Of a DNA stretch of 41,468 nt, positions 1-10,869 are shown in pieces. Under the pieces are notes generated by a model, which worked only from the letters and a program-made list of their open reading frames with translations, had not been told where the DNA came from and did not search any database. A program made the translations under genes and the position numbers. The stretch comes from Candidatus Dormiibacterota bacterium (GTDB lineage: Bacteria > Chloroflexota > Dormibacteria > Aeolococcales > Aeolococcaceae), in the NCBI GenBank assembly GCA_019245575.1, contig JAFARE010000031.1, forward strand, positions 1-41,468, read 5' to 3'. Numbering within the stretch: position 1 is the first letter of the stretch; each line of letters begins with the position of its first letter.

Positions 1-66
1 GAGTCGGTCACCGGCGCCGGTGGCGCCGTCTACACCGAGCGCGCCAGGCTGGAGCTACGCGGATAA
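1..66 (+). CDS. 3' end of an unidentified gene (partial)
   Basis: Frame 1 stays open from the window edge to a TAA at 64-66 and gives about 21 residues ending in VYTERARLELRG. The composition looks like a protein tail. It would converge on the aceE stop at 91, leaving 24 bases between them. Too little is visible to name a family, and this could equally be a chance open frame in GC-rich DNA. Confidence 0.28.
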   Translation, partial: ESVTGAGGAVYTERARLELRG

Positions 67-90
67 CGCCGGCGCAGTCGTCTCAGGGGC

Positions 91-2772
<2,682 letters not shown>

Positions 2773-2800
2773 CGGGGGATGACCCCAGGGTAGCGCGCCC

Positions 2801-3958
2801 TCAGGCGTCCAGCGCCTGGTCGAGGTCGCCGATCAGGTCGTCCACGTCCTCGACCCCGATCGAGAGGCGGATCAGGCCGTCGCCCACGCCGACCTTGCGC
2901 CGCTGCTCCTCGGGAACGGACGCGTGCGTCATCATCGCCGGGCTCTCGGCCAGCGACTCGACGGCGCCCAGCGACTCGGCCAGCGCGAAGATCCGCAGGC
3001 GGCGCAGCACGTTGCGGGCGAGGTCGCCGCTCTCCACCTCGAAGGAGACGACGCCGCCGTACGCCCCGTGCATCTGGCGCGCCGCCAGCGTGTGGCCGGG
3101 ATGGTCGTCGAGACCGGGATAGTGCACGCGTTGCACGCGGGGATGCTCACGCAACCATCGCGCGATGGTGCTCGCGCTGTCGCACTGCCGCCTGACGCGC
3201 AGCTCGAGCGTGCGCAGCCCGCGCAGCAGCAGCCAGCAGTCGAACGGGGAGGGCACGGCGCCGACGGCGTTCTGGTGAAAGCGCAGGCGCTCGGCGATGC
3301 CGTCGTCCGACGTGAGCACCGCGCCACCCACGACGTCGCTGTGCCCACCGAGGTACTTCGTGGTGCTGTGCAGCACCACGTCGGCGCCGAGCTCGAGCGG
3401 CCGCTGCAGCACGGGACTGGCGAACGTGCTGTCGACGCAGACCGTCGCGCCACGCTCGTGCGCTCGCTCGGCCACGGCGCCGATGTCGACCACGCGCAGC
3501 AGCGGGTTGGTCGGCGACTCGAGCCACACCAGCCGAGTGCGATCCGTGCACGCGGCGTCGACCGCGCCGGTGTCGGTGGCGTCCACCGCCGTGAATGTCA
3601 GGCTGAAGCGGCGCAGCACGGCGTCGAAGAGCCGGAAGGTGCCGCCGTACACGTCGTCGGTGAACACGACGTGGTCACCGGGTTCGAGCAGCAGCAGCAG
3701 CGTCGTCGTGGCCGCCAGACCCGAGGCGAACGCGACGCAGTGCTGCGCCCCTTCGAGTGACGCGAGGCAGGCCTCCAGGCGCCGTCGCGTGGGGTTGTCG
3801 GTGCGCGAGTACTCGTAGCCGCGCGTCTCGCCCACCGCGTCCTGGCGGAACGTGGTGGCCAGGTGGATCGGCGGCACCACCGCGCCGGTCTCCGGGTCGG
3901 GCTCCTGCCCGGCGTGCACGGCGCGCGTGGCGAACCCGGGCGTGCGCCCGTCCGCCAT
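2801..3958 (-). CDS. Cystathionine gamma-lyase / gamma-synthase (Cys/Met metabolism PLP enzyme)
   Basis: 385 residues, a full-length Cys/Met-metabolism PLP-dependent enzyme. The cofactor lysine lies in HSTTKYLGGHSD, and the N-terminal YSRTDNPTRRRLE segment typical of the family is present. The start codon overlaps the stop of the upstream cystathionine beta-synthase gene in a TGATG junction, so the two are translationally coupled. That pairing favours the reverse transsulfuration role, cleaving cystathionine to cysteine, 2-oxobutyrate and ammonia. Gamma-synthase and gamma-lyase cannot be separated reliably by eye, so the exact activity is an inference from the neighbour. Confidence 0.9.
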   Translation of the reverse strand: MADGRTPGFATRAVHAGQEPDPETGAVVPPIHLATTFRQDAVGETRGYEYSRTDNPTRRRLEACLASLEGAQHCVAFASGLAATTTLLLLLEPGDHVVFTDDVYGGTFRLFDAVLRRFSLTFTAVDATDTGAVDAACTDRTRLVWLESPTNPLLRVVDIGAVAERAHERGATVCVDSTFASPVLQRPLELGADVVLHSTTKYLGGHSDVVGGAVLTSDDGIAERLRFHQNAVGAVPSPFDCWLLLRGLRTLELRVRRQCDSASTIARWLREHPRVQRVHYPGLDDHPGHTLAARQMHGAYGGVVSFEVESGDLARNVLRRLRIFALAESLGAVESLAESPAMMTHASVPEEQRRKVGVGDGLIRLSIGVEDVDDLIGDLDQALDA

Positions 3959-5331
3959 CAGCCCCGTCCCCGGTGCGCCACGAACTCCAGGAGGTCGGAC
4001 CGGGTGATGACGCCGACGGGCGCCTCACCGTCGACGATCATCAGTGCGGGCTCGCCACCCAGCAGCGCCTCGAATGCCTCCTCGATCGGAGCTCCCGCGG
4101 AGACGCTGGCGAAGGGCGGGTCCATCGCGGTCGACACCGGCGTCGTCACCACGGCCGGATCGCGGTACACGCGGTCGAGCAACGTGCGTTCCTGGATGCT
4201 GCCCACCACCGCGCCTGCGTGGCCGTTCGCGCCCTCGACGACGGGGAGCTGCGAGATGCCGTAGCGCTGCATGAGGTCGATCGCCTCGCCGACGGTTCGG
4301 CCAGCGTCCACGCTCACCAGCTCCGGCACGCCGTCGCTGTGCGCGGCGGTGATCACCTCGCGGACACGCGCGGGCACGAGGCGCTGGAGGTAGCCGTTCT
4401 GCCGCATCCACTCGTCGGAGAAGAACTTGCTCAGGTAGTTGCGCCCGGTGTCGGGGAGCAGCACGACGAGCACGTCGTCGGGGCCGCAGGAGACGGCCGC
4501 CTGGATCGCGGCGTGCAGCGCGAGACCGCCCGAGCCGCCGACGAGGATCCCCTCTTCGCGAGCCAGCTTGCGCGCCGCGACGAAGGACTCCCGGTCCGTG
4601 ACCTGGATGAACTCGTCGACCACGCTGCGGTCGAATGTCGCCGGCCAGAAGTCCTCGCCCACGCCCTCGACCTTGTACGGCGCGATGGGGCCGCTGTAGA
4701 TGGAGCCCTCGGGGTCCGCGCCGACGATGCGAACCGACGGCTTCTGCTCCTTGAGGTACCGGCCGACCCCGCTGATGGTGCCGCCCGTGCCCACTCCGGC
4801 GACGAACACGGTGATGCGCCCTTCGGTCTGCTTCCAGATCTCCGGGCCGGTGCTGCGGTAGTGCGCCTCGGGGTTGCGCGCGTTGAAGTACTGGTTGGGC
4901 TGGAACGCGCCCGGAATCTCGCGCGTCAGCCGGTCCGCGACCGAGTAGTACGACTGCGGCGATTCGCGCTCGACGTTGGTCGGGCAGATCACCACCTCGG
5001 CGCCGTAGGCGCGCAGCAGGCTGATCTTCTCCGCCGACATCTTGTCGGGCATCACGAACACGGTCTTGTAGCCCTTGATCGCCGCCGCGATCGCCAGCCC
5101 ATGCCCGGTGTTGCCCGAGGTGGGCTCCACGATCGTCCCGCCGGGGTGGAGCAGGCCGCGCCGCTCCGCGTCCTCGATCATGGCAAGGCCGATGCGGTCC
5201 TTGACGCTGCCGCCCGGGTTCAGCTGCTCGAGCTTCGCCAGGATCGTGGGCCGCAGGCCCTCCGCGACCTTGTGCAGGCGCACCAGCGGGGTGTCGCCGA
5301 CCAGGTCGAGGATGCTGTCGACGTACTCCAC
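3958..5331 (-). CDS. Cystathionine beta-synthase with C-terminal CBS pair
   Basis: 457 residues. The N-terminal fold-type II PLP domain (about 1-320) has the Schiff-base lysine in GGSVKDRIGLAMI and the phosphate/substrate loop EPTSGNTGHGLA. The C-terminal part (about 335-455) is a tandem CBS pair, a module that in eukaryotic CBS binds S-adenosylmethionine. The enzyme condenses serine (or O-acetylserine in some bacterial homologues) with homocysteine to cystathionine. The start is a GTG at 5331. A good -10 box (TAGAAT, minus strand) ends 9 bases upstream, leaving almost no leader and no Shine-Dalgarno site. It is first in a probable operon with cystathionine gamma-lyase and aceE. A cysteine synthase activity cannot be excluded. 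Confidence 0.92.
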   Translation of the reverse strand: MEYVDSILDLVGDTPLVRLHKVAEGLRPTILAKLEQLNPGGSVKDRIGLAMIEDAERRGLLHPGGTIVEPTSGNTGHGLAIAAAIKGYKTVFVMPDKMSAEKISLLRAYGAEVVICPTNVERESPQSYYSVADRLTREIPGAFQPNQYFNARNPEAHYRSTGPEIWKQTEGRITVFVAGVGTGGTISGVGRYLKEQKPSVRIVGADPEGSIYSGPIAPYKVEGVGEDFWPATFDRSVVDEFIQVTDRESFVAARKLAREEGILVGGSGGLALHAAIQAAVSCGPDDVLVVLLPDTGRNYLSKFFSDEWMRQNGYLQRLVPARVREVITAAHSDGVPELVSVDAGRTVGEAIDLMQRYGISQLPVVEGANGHAGAVVGSIQERTLLDRVYRDPAVVTTPVSTAMDPPFASVSAGAPIEEAFEALLGGEPALMIVDGEAPVGVITRSDLLEFVAHRGRG

Positions 5332-5340
5332 TGCCGGGCA

Positions 5341-5346
5341 ATTCTA
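5341..5346 (-). promoter_or_regulatory. -10 element of the cystathionine beta-synthase operon
   Basis: TAGAAT on the minus strand, five of six matches to TATAAT, lying 9 bases before the GTG start. Transcription beginning about 7 bases after the box would give a leader of roughly 3 bases. No convincing -35 was seen. Confidence 0.45.
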
Positions 5347-5391
5347 GATGGCGACCTGATCGCGGTCCGATGGCGGGCCGGTCCGCACAGC

Positions 5392-5397
5392 CATACT
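5392..5397 (+). promoter_or_regulatory. -10 element of the pseudokinase gene
   Basis: CATACT on the plus strand, 6 bases before the ATG at 5404. The predicted transcription start is at the ATG itself, so the mRNA would be leaderless. No Shine-Dalgarno-like sequence precedes this ATG. Confidence 0.38.
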
Positions 5398-5403
5398 GGC
5401 TGA

Positions 5404-6714
5404 ATGCGTCGCGGCGTGCGAGAGGCGCTTCGGGCGAGACGCGCGGCGCGGACCCGGGTCGCCGGCTACACCATGCAGCAGGGGGTCACCGTGGACCGTG
5501 CCGGCGCGCTCGTGCTTGCGCGCGAGGAGTCCAGCGGGCGGCGGGTGGTCATCCGCGTGCTCTCGCCCGCGATCGCGACGGATGCGCGGTCCATGCGGCG
5601 GCTTCGCCATGACCTCTCCTCGCTCACTCTCTTGCGCGACCCCAACGTGGTCGCCGTGCTCGGGTTCGACGAGCCGGCCCGCGCGCTCATCTATGAGTCG
5701 ATCGCCGGGGCCACGCTCCGCGAGATGCTGCAGCGCGGCCCGCTCGAGCCCGCGGCGGCCCTGGTCCTGCTCGACGACTGCCTCGTCGCGCTCTCGTCGC
5801 TGCACCGCGTGGGCGTGCTGCACCGCGACGTGCGCCCGGAGTGCATCCTCGTCGACCGCTCCGGCACCGCCAGCCTGCGCGATGCCGCGGTCCCCGCGCC
5901 GCCATTGCACGGCGGCTGGCGCGCCGGCTCCCCGCAGTACATGGCGCCCGAGCTCTGGGAGGGCCGCGACCACACGGACCTGACCGACGTGTACGCGGTC
6001 GCCTGCGTGGCGGTGGAGGCGCTCACTGGGACCCCGGCCTTCAAGTCGGACAAGCTCGACGTCCTGCGCGCCGCCCACCGCGCGGGCGACGCGTCCGTCG
6101 GCTCGATGAGCGAGGGGCTGCAGCAGTTGCTCGGCCGCGGGATGGCCACCGACCCGGAGGAGCGTCTCAACGCCCCCGAGCTCCGCGTGGAGCTGGGCGC
6201 GACCGCCGCCGCCGAGCTGGGCGAGGGCTGGCGGGCGTCGGGCCGGGCGGCGCTGGCCCGCGCCGCGTCTGAAGAGCGCCGCAATGCCCTCCTGCCGCGC
6301 AGGGACGCCGAGACAGCGCTCGATGGCGCCGTGGCGTCCGCCGAGGCGGGGCCGTGGTGGCGCCGGCGCATGGCGCTCCTCGCCGGTGCGGCCGTGGCGG
6401 TGGTGCTGGCCGCCGGGCTCACGGCGCTGGCACTGGCCTCCGGGCCTCGCACACCCCCTGTTCAGCCGGCCTCCGTGGTCGCGACGACGCCCACGGCGAG
6501 CCCTGCGGTGCCCTTCTCCGAAGCCGCCGCCGCCCCGACCCCGGCGGCGAGCGCCGCGGCCACGCCGACGCCATCGCCGGCTCCCCAGGTCACGCCCAGC
6601 ACGGCCCGGGCCAGCCTCGCGCCTTCGGTCAGCCCCTCGCCGTCACCGAGCAGTAGCGCCATGCCGACACCGACGCCGCCGTGCCCCCTTTGCCCTACGC
6701 CGAGCCCAACCTGA
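5404..6714 (+). CDS. Membrane-anchored Ser/Thr protein kinase-like protein, probable pseudokinase
   Basis: 436 residues. A PknB-like kinase fold covers about 20-265, with the HRD motif at 140-142 and the APE motif at 181-183. Several catalytic residues are altered: the VAIK lysine is Arg51 (VVIR), the catalytic-loop asparagine is Cys147, DFG is DAA (160-162), and the glycine-rich loop is not recognisable. Residues about 322-346 form one transmembrane helix, followed by a roughly 90-residue tail rich in Pro, Thr, Ala and Ser, ending PCPLCPTPSPT with two cysteines, presumably outside the cell. By analogy with membrane pseudokinases it may bind nucleotide weakly or act as a signalling scaffold; activity is doubtful. 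It diverges from the cystathionine beta-synthase gene and ends 6 bases from the converging glycogen phosphorylase gene. Confidence 0.82.
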   Translation: MRRGVREALRARRAARTRVAGYTMQQGVTVDRAGALVLAREESSGRRVVIRVLSPAIATDARSMRRLRHDLSSLTLLRDPNVVAVLGFDEPARALIYESIAGATLREMLQRGPLEPAAALVLLDDCLVALSSLHRVGVLHRDVRPECILVDRSGTASLRDAAVPAPPLHGGWRAGSPQYMAPELWEGRDHTDLTDVYAVACVAVEALTGTPAFKSDKLDVLRAAHRAGDASVGSMSEGLQQLLGRGMATDPEERLNAPELRVELGATAAAELGEGWRASGRAALARAASEERRNALLPRRDAETALDGAVASAEAGPWWRRRMALLAGAAVAVVLAAGLTALALASGPRTPPVQPASVVATTPTASPAVPFSEAAAAPTPAASAAATPTPSPAPQVTPSTARASLAPSVSPSPSPSSSAMPTPTPPCPLCPTPSPT

Positions 6715-6720
6715 CCTGAG

Positions 6721-8919
6721 TCAGCGAGCCGCGCCGGCCGTCTCCAGGGCCGCGGTCTGCAGCGCGTAGACGTCGTCGACGTAGTCGCGCATCATGCGCG
6801 TCGCGCTGTACGCGGGTCCGTTGGTGCGCAGCGACGCGCGCACGCGCTGCAGCCAGCGCACCGGGATGCCGCGCTCGTCGCGCTCGTAGAACGTGGGCAG
6901 GATCTCGTGCTCGACGATGTCGTACAGGGCCGCGGCGTCGCGCGCGTCCTGAACGCCGTGGTCGAAGACCACGTCGCCGGGCAGCGCCCAGCCGTTGCTG
7001 CCGTCATACGCCTCGGCCCACCAGCCGTCGAGCACTGAGAGGTTGAGCCCGCCGTTGACCGCGGCCTTCATGCCGCTGGTGCCACTGGCCTCCAGGGGCG
7101 GGCGGGGCAGGTTCACCCACAGGTCGCAGCCCGAGACCATCTGCGATGCGGTGTTCAGGCTGTAGTTGTCCAAAAATGTGACGCGCTCCGCCGCGTGCGG
7201 CGTCGTCTTGAAGGCGAAGAGTCCCTGCGCCGAGCGCTTGCCCTCCTCGTCCTGGGGGTGCGCCTTGCCGGCGAGCACGAGCTGCACCGGCTGCTCCTTC
7301 TTCTCCAGCAGCGCGGCCACGCGCTGCGGCTCCAGCGTGAGCAGGTGGATGCGCTTGTAGCCGGCGAGGCGGCGCGCGAAGCCGACGGTGAGGACGTCGG
7401 AGTTGAACCCGTGCTCGCCGGCCTCCACGTACCAGCGGGGGTCGCCGCGGGCGAGCCGGTGTGTGGCGGTGCGGTCTCGCACGTAGTTGACGAAGCGCGC
7501 GCGCATCTCGTTGCGCACGGCCCACAGCTCCTCATCGGGGATGTCGTCGACGCCGCGCCACGTGGCGGGGTCGTCCGCGCGGTCCGTCCATCCCGCGCCG
7601 AGGTAGCGGTCGAGCAGGCTGCGCATCGGCGGTGCGATCCAGGTGGGCACGTGCACGCCGTTGGTCACGTGGCCGATGGGCACCGTGTCGATGGGCCGCT
7701 CCGGGAACAGCGGCTGCCACATCTGCCGGGCAACGTCGCCGTGGCGCCGGCTCACGCCGTTGGCGGCGCGGCTCATCTTGATGCCCAGCGGCGTCATCAC
7801 GAACGCCTCGTGCGGGTTGTCGGGATGCGTGCGTCCCAGGTGCAGGAATCCGTCGAAGTCGAGCCCCACCTGCTCCGGGAATCCGGCCAGCACGTCGGCG
7901 ATCTCGGATGTCTCGTACCCCTCGTTGCCCGCGCCCACCGGTGTGTGGGTGGTGAACACGGTCCTCTCGCGTGCCGCTGCGAATGCCTCGTGGCGCGGGC
8001 GGCCGGCGGCGATGTCACGCCGCGCCAGCTCGAGCGGCGCCAGCGCGGCGTGGCCCTCGTTGAGGTGCACCACGCACGGGTCCATGCCCATGGCGTCGAG
8101 CACGCGCATCGACCCGATGCCGAGCAGCGCGTACTGCGCGAGCCGCGAGGCGCGGTCGCCGACGTACAGGCGGCTCGTGATCCACTGGTCGACACGCGAG
8201 TTCTCCGGACGCTCGGCGTCGAGCAGGAAGAGCGGGACCCTGCCCACGTTCACCCGCCACGCCTGCACGACCACCTCGCGGCCGCGCAGTGGCACCGACA
8301 CGGTCAGCGGCGAGCCGTCGTCGTTGTAGACAAGTGCGGCCGGAACGCGTTCGGGGTCGAGGGGGTACCAGTACTCGTGCTGGTATCCGCTCTGGTCCAT
8401 CCGCTGCTGGAAGTAGCCCTGACGGTAGAGGAGACCCACGCCGACCATGGGCAGCGCCAGGTCGGAGGCCTCCTTGAGGATGTCGCCGGCGAGCACGCCG
8501 AGGCCGCCAGCGTAGATGGGCAGCGAGCGGTGCACCGCGAACTCCGCGCAGAGGAAGGCGACGGGCCGCGCGGGCGTGGCCCGGCCGGCCATCGGCGGCC
8601 GTTCGCCATCGGCGTCGATCGTCTGCGCGAGCCGGCCGGCGTGCGCGACGAGGTCGGCATCGGACGCGGCGCGCTGCAGCGCCGCGGAGCTGGCCTCGTG
8701 CAGCAGGCGGACCGGGTTGTTGTTGCTGCGCTCCCAGCGCTCGGCGTCCACCCCGGCGAACACGTCGCCGCCGCCGGGCGTCCAGGACCAGCGGTAGTTG
8801 TACGCGATGCGCGCCAGCGGGGCGAGCGCATCGGGGACTCTGGCGGCGAGGTCGGCCACGGCACGGTCGATGTCTGCGGCGCCTGCGGTGATCTGTGCAG
8901 GGACGGCTGTCTGGGTCAT
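6721..8919 (-). CDS. glgP: Alpha-glucan (glycogen/maltodextrin) phosphorylase, GT35, with N-terminal DUF3417
   Basis: 732 residues from the ATG at 8919; an ATG at 8940 would add seven. The first ~120 residues match the DUF3417 region found on this branch (YNYRWSWTPGG, then WERSNNNPVRLL). The PLP lysine is K618 in the family signature GTSGMKAAVNGG. The enzyme releases glucose-1-phosphate from the ends of alpha-1,4-glucans in the cytoplasm. The downstream start is preferred because a TACCAT -10 box lies 10 bases before it, inside the longer reading frame. The gene sits beside rpe and the pentose-phosphate operon, so its product probably feeds glucose-6-phosphate into that pathway through a phosphoglucomutase encoded elsewhere. 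Confidence 0.93.
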   Translation of the reverse strand: MTQTAVPAQITAGAADIDRAVADLAARVPDALAPLARIAYNYRWSWTPGGGDVFAGVDAERWERSNNNPVRLLHEASSAALQRAASDADLVAHAGRLAQTIDADGERPPMAGRATPARPVAFLCAEFAVHRSLPIYAGGLGVLAGDILKEASDLALPMVGVGLLYRQGYFQQRMDQSGYQHEYWYPLDPERVPAALVYNDDGSPLTVSVPLRGREVVVQAWRVNVGRVPLFLLDAERPENSRVDQWITSRLYVGDRASRLAQYALLGIGSMRVLDAMGMDPCVVHLNEGHAALAPLELARRDIAAGRPRHEAFAAARERTVFTTHTPVGAGNEGYETSEIADVLAGFPEQVGLDFDGFLHLGRTHPDNPHEAFVMTPLGIKMSRAANGVSRRHGDVARQMWQPLFPERPIDTVPIGHVTNGVHVPTWIAPPMRSLLDRYLGAGWTDRADDPATWRGVDDIPDEELWAVRNEMRARFVNYVRDRTATHRLARGDPRWYVEAGEHGFNSDVLTVGFARRLAGYKRIHLLTLEPQRVAALLEKKEQPVQLVLAGKAHPQDEEGKRSAQGLFAFKTTPHAAERVTFLDNYSLNTASQMVSGCDLWVNLPRPPLEASGTSGMKAAVNGGLNLSVLDGWWAEAYDGSNGWALPGDVVFDHGVQDARDAAALYDIVEHEILPTFYERDERGIPVRWLQRVRASLRTNGPAYSATRMMRDYVDDVYALQTAALETAGAAR

Positions 8920-8929
8920 GCGCGCCTCG

Positions 8930-8935
8930 ATGGTA
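8930..8935 (-). promoter_or_regulatory. -10 element of glgP
   Basis: TACCAT on the minus strand, 10 bases before the ATG at 8919, giving an expected leader of about 4 bases. The same hexamer precedes the aldehyde dehydrogenase start at 30749. An ATG at 8940 would lie upstream of this promoter. Confidence 0.38.
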
Positions 8936-8997
8936 GCCATGCGACGCGGCTCAGCAGCAGTCCGCCGCTGGCACGAAACGGTGACAGCTTGATGCCG

Positions 8998-9699
8998 TCA
9001 GGCCAGCGCCGCCTCCAGGGCGGCCACCCCGGCGGCGGGTCCCGCTGCGTGGTGGAACACAGCTGTGCCCGCCACGAGCACGTCCGCTCCCGCGTCGACG
9101 CACGCGCGCGCGTTCTCCTCCTCGACACCGCCGTCCACCTCGACCTCGGTGGCCACTCCCTGGCGCGTGATCTCGTCGCGCACGCGCCGCACCTTGTGCA
9201 GCGTGCGCTCGATGAGCCTCTGCCCGCCGAACCCGGGGTCGATGGTCATCACCAGGGCCAGGTCACAGATCTCGAGCACGTCGTCGAGCGACGCCGCCGG
9301 TGTGCTCGGATTGATGGCCGCGCCGGCGCGGCAGTCGAGCGAGCGAATGGTCGTCAGCGTGCGGTGCAGGTGCGGGCACGCTTCGTAGTGCACGGTGATG
9401 CCGTCGGCCCCGGCCTCCGCGAAGGTGCGCAGGTGCGCATCGGGCGCGACGATCATGAGGTGCAGCTCGAGCGGCAGCGACGTCTCCCGACGCAGCGCGC
9501 GCACCGTGTCCACGCCGAAGGTGAAGTTCGGCACGAACACGCCATCCATCACGTCGATGTGCAGGCGCTCCGCGCCGCTGTCCTGCAGGGCCGCGGCGGC
9601 GTCCGCGAGCCGGCCGAAATCGGCGGCGAGGAGGCTCGGCGCGATGCGGATCGCGTCGCGGCACGGGGTCCAGGTCGATCTCGGCACCGTGCGGATCAT
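8998..9699 (-). CDS. rpe: Ribulose-phosphate 3-epimerase
   Basis: 233 residues, a normal length. The (beta/alpha)8 enzyme interconverts ribulose-5-phosphate and xylulose-5-phosphate. Diagnostic segments are IAPSLLAADFG near the N-terminus, HIDVMDGVFVPN with the catalytic Asp, TIDPGFGGQ, and VEVDGGVEEEN with the second Asp. The frame remains open further upstream, but the ATG at 9699 places the conserved IAPSLL segment about 18 residues in; a GTG at 9687 is an alternative. It lies on the same strand as, but apart from, the pentose-phosphate operon, being separated from it by a divergent histidine kinase gene. Its product supplies xylulose-5-phosphate to the transketolase encoded at 18848-20734. 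Confidence 0.94.
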   Translation of the reverse strand: MIRTVPRSTWTPCRDAIRIAPSLLAADFGRLADAAAALQDSGAERLHIDVMDGVFVPNFTFGVDTVRALRRETSLPLELHLMIVAPDAHLRTFAEAGADGITVHYEACPHLHRTLTTIRSLDCRAGAAINPSTPAASLDDVLEICDLALVMTIDPGFGGQRLIERTLHKVRRVRDEITRQGVATEVEVDGGVEEENARACVDAGADVLVAGTAVFHHAAGPAAGVAALEAALA

Positions 9700-9741
9700 G
9701 CCAGACCACCGCGAGATGCTCCGCACCGGATCGGTACCCCG

Positions 9742-9751
9742 AGGGTATGGT
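9742..9751. promoter_or_regulatory. Divergent -10 elements sharing TA (rpe / histidine kinase)
   Basis: The ten bases have the form ANNNTANNNT. Plus strand TATGGT (9746-9751) would start transcription near 9758, 13 bases before the kinase ATG at 9771. Minus strand TACCCT (9747-9742) would start near 9735, 36 bases before rpe. The two boxes share the TA at 9746-9747, so polymerase should occupy only one at a time. The same arrangement recurs at 35661-35670. Confidence 0.4.
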
Positions 9752-9770
9752 GTGATTGGAACCTCTATCC

Positions 9771-10868
9771 ATGACGCGAGAAGTTGCTGCGGCAGGCCCA
9801 GGCGGGACGGACGTCCGCGAACGGCGGCGGTCGGCGCTCGTCGCCGACATTGCGCTCGACCTCTCGCGGGCCCGCGTGCCCGAGGACGTGAACCGGCGCC
9901 TGGTGGCGCGAGCGACCGAGGCGCTGGATGCCGATCGAGCAACGCTCGTGCGGCGCACGCAGGACGACGTGTCGGTGGAAGCGGTGCACGAGCGCAACAG
10001 CGGGGCTGGGCCGGGCATGAAGCGCACGCTCGAGCTGCCGCTTGTCTTCGACGGTGAGGTGATCGGCTGGCTCACGGTGCACCGCGTGCGCGACGAGCCC
10101 TTCGACGACGACGATGCGGCCACGCTGCAGCTCATCGGCATCGTCGCGGTCGTCACGCTGCGCAACGCGCGCTTCCACGCGGAGAACCTGGCGGCGAAGC
10201 AGGCCATGAGCGACCTGCTCAGCACCGTGATGCACGAGACGCGATCGCCCCTGGCCATCGTCGGCGGATACCTCAGCATGATCCGCGAGGGTGTGTTCGG
10301 ACCGCCGCCACCTGCGCTGGATCCGCCGCTCGAGACAATCGAAGGCAAAGTTCGTGAGGCGCAGGGCATCGTGGACGAGCTGCTGCTCGCGTCGCGCCTG
10401 GAGAACGGTGACATCCCGTTCCGGGCAGTCGCCGTCGACCTGCGCGCCGCGGCCGAGCGGGCCGCCGAGCGCGCCGGCCCGCGCGCGACCCTGCTCGGCG
10501 CGCAGGTCCGCGTGCACGCGCCCGATGAGGCGTGGGGCCGCGCCGACGCCGGCCACGTCGACCGCATTCTAGACAATCTTGTCAACAACGCGCTGCTGCA
10601 CGCCGGCCCGTCGGCGCAGGTCACGATCACGGCCGTTGGGGGTGAGCAGCCCGCGCTCCTGGTGAGCGACAACGGCGAGGGCGTGATGGAGGCCGATCGC
10701 GAGCGCATCTTCGAGCGCTTCTTCCGAGGCGGCGACTCGCCGGGCGGCGCGGGGCTGGGGCTGTACATCAGCCGCAGGCTGGCCGGTCGCTGGGGCGGCA
10801 GTCTCGACCTCGACGCGGAGGCGTCGCCGGGCGCGCGCTTCGTCCTCTCGCTCCCGCGCGCCGCCTGA
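9771..10868 (+). CDS. Soluble sensor histidine kinase with GAF-like input domain
   Basis: 365 residues from the ATG at 9771. Residues about 20-135 look like a GAF domain. A HisKA helix follows with the phospho-accepting His155 in the H-box HETRSPLAIVGGY. The HATPase domain has the N-box DNLVNNALLHAG (268-279), the G1 box SDNGEGV (about 299-305), the F-box and the G2 box GAGLGLYISRRLA (327-339). No signal peptide or transmembrane helix is visible, so it is probably a cytoplasmic sensor of a small molecule or redox state. No response regulator gene is in the window. It is divergent from rpe and ends 1 base from the converging DUF72 gene. A TTG at 9756 could be a start but lies upstream of the expected transcription start. 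Confidence 0.9.
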   Translation: MTREVAAAGPGGTDVRERRRSALVADIALDLSRARVPEDVNRRLVARATEALDADRATLVRRTQDDVSVEAVHERNSGAGPGMKRTLELPLVFDGEVIGWLTVHRVRDEPFDDDDAATLQLIGIVAVVTLRNARFHAENLAAKQAMSDLLSTVMHETRSPLAIVGGYLSMIREGVFGPPPPALDPPLETIEGKVREAQGIVDELLLASRLENGDIPFRAVAVDLRAAAERAAERAGPRATLLGAQVRVHAPDEAWGRADAGHVDRILDNLVNNALLHAGPSAQVTITAVGGEQPALLVSDNGEGVMEADRERIFERFFRGGDSPGGAGLGLYISRRLAGRWGGSLDLDAEASPGARFVLSLPRAA

Positions 10869-10869
10869 C

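Noticed and set aside
9756..9770. TTG at 9756 as the histidine kinase start
   Set aside because: It would lie upstream of the expected transcription start (about 9758), and the ATG at 9771 gives a normal protein.
7195..9774. An 859-codon open frame on the plus strand opposite glgP and rpe
   Set aside because: It spans two real genes and the gap between them, and its composition is that of an antisense shadow.
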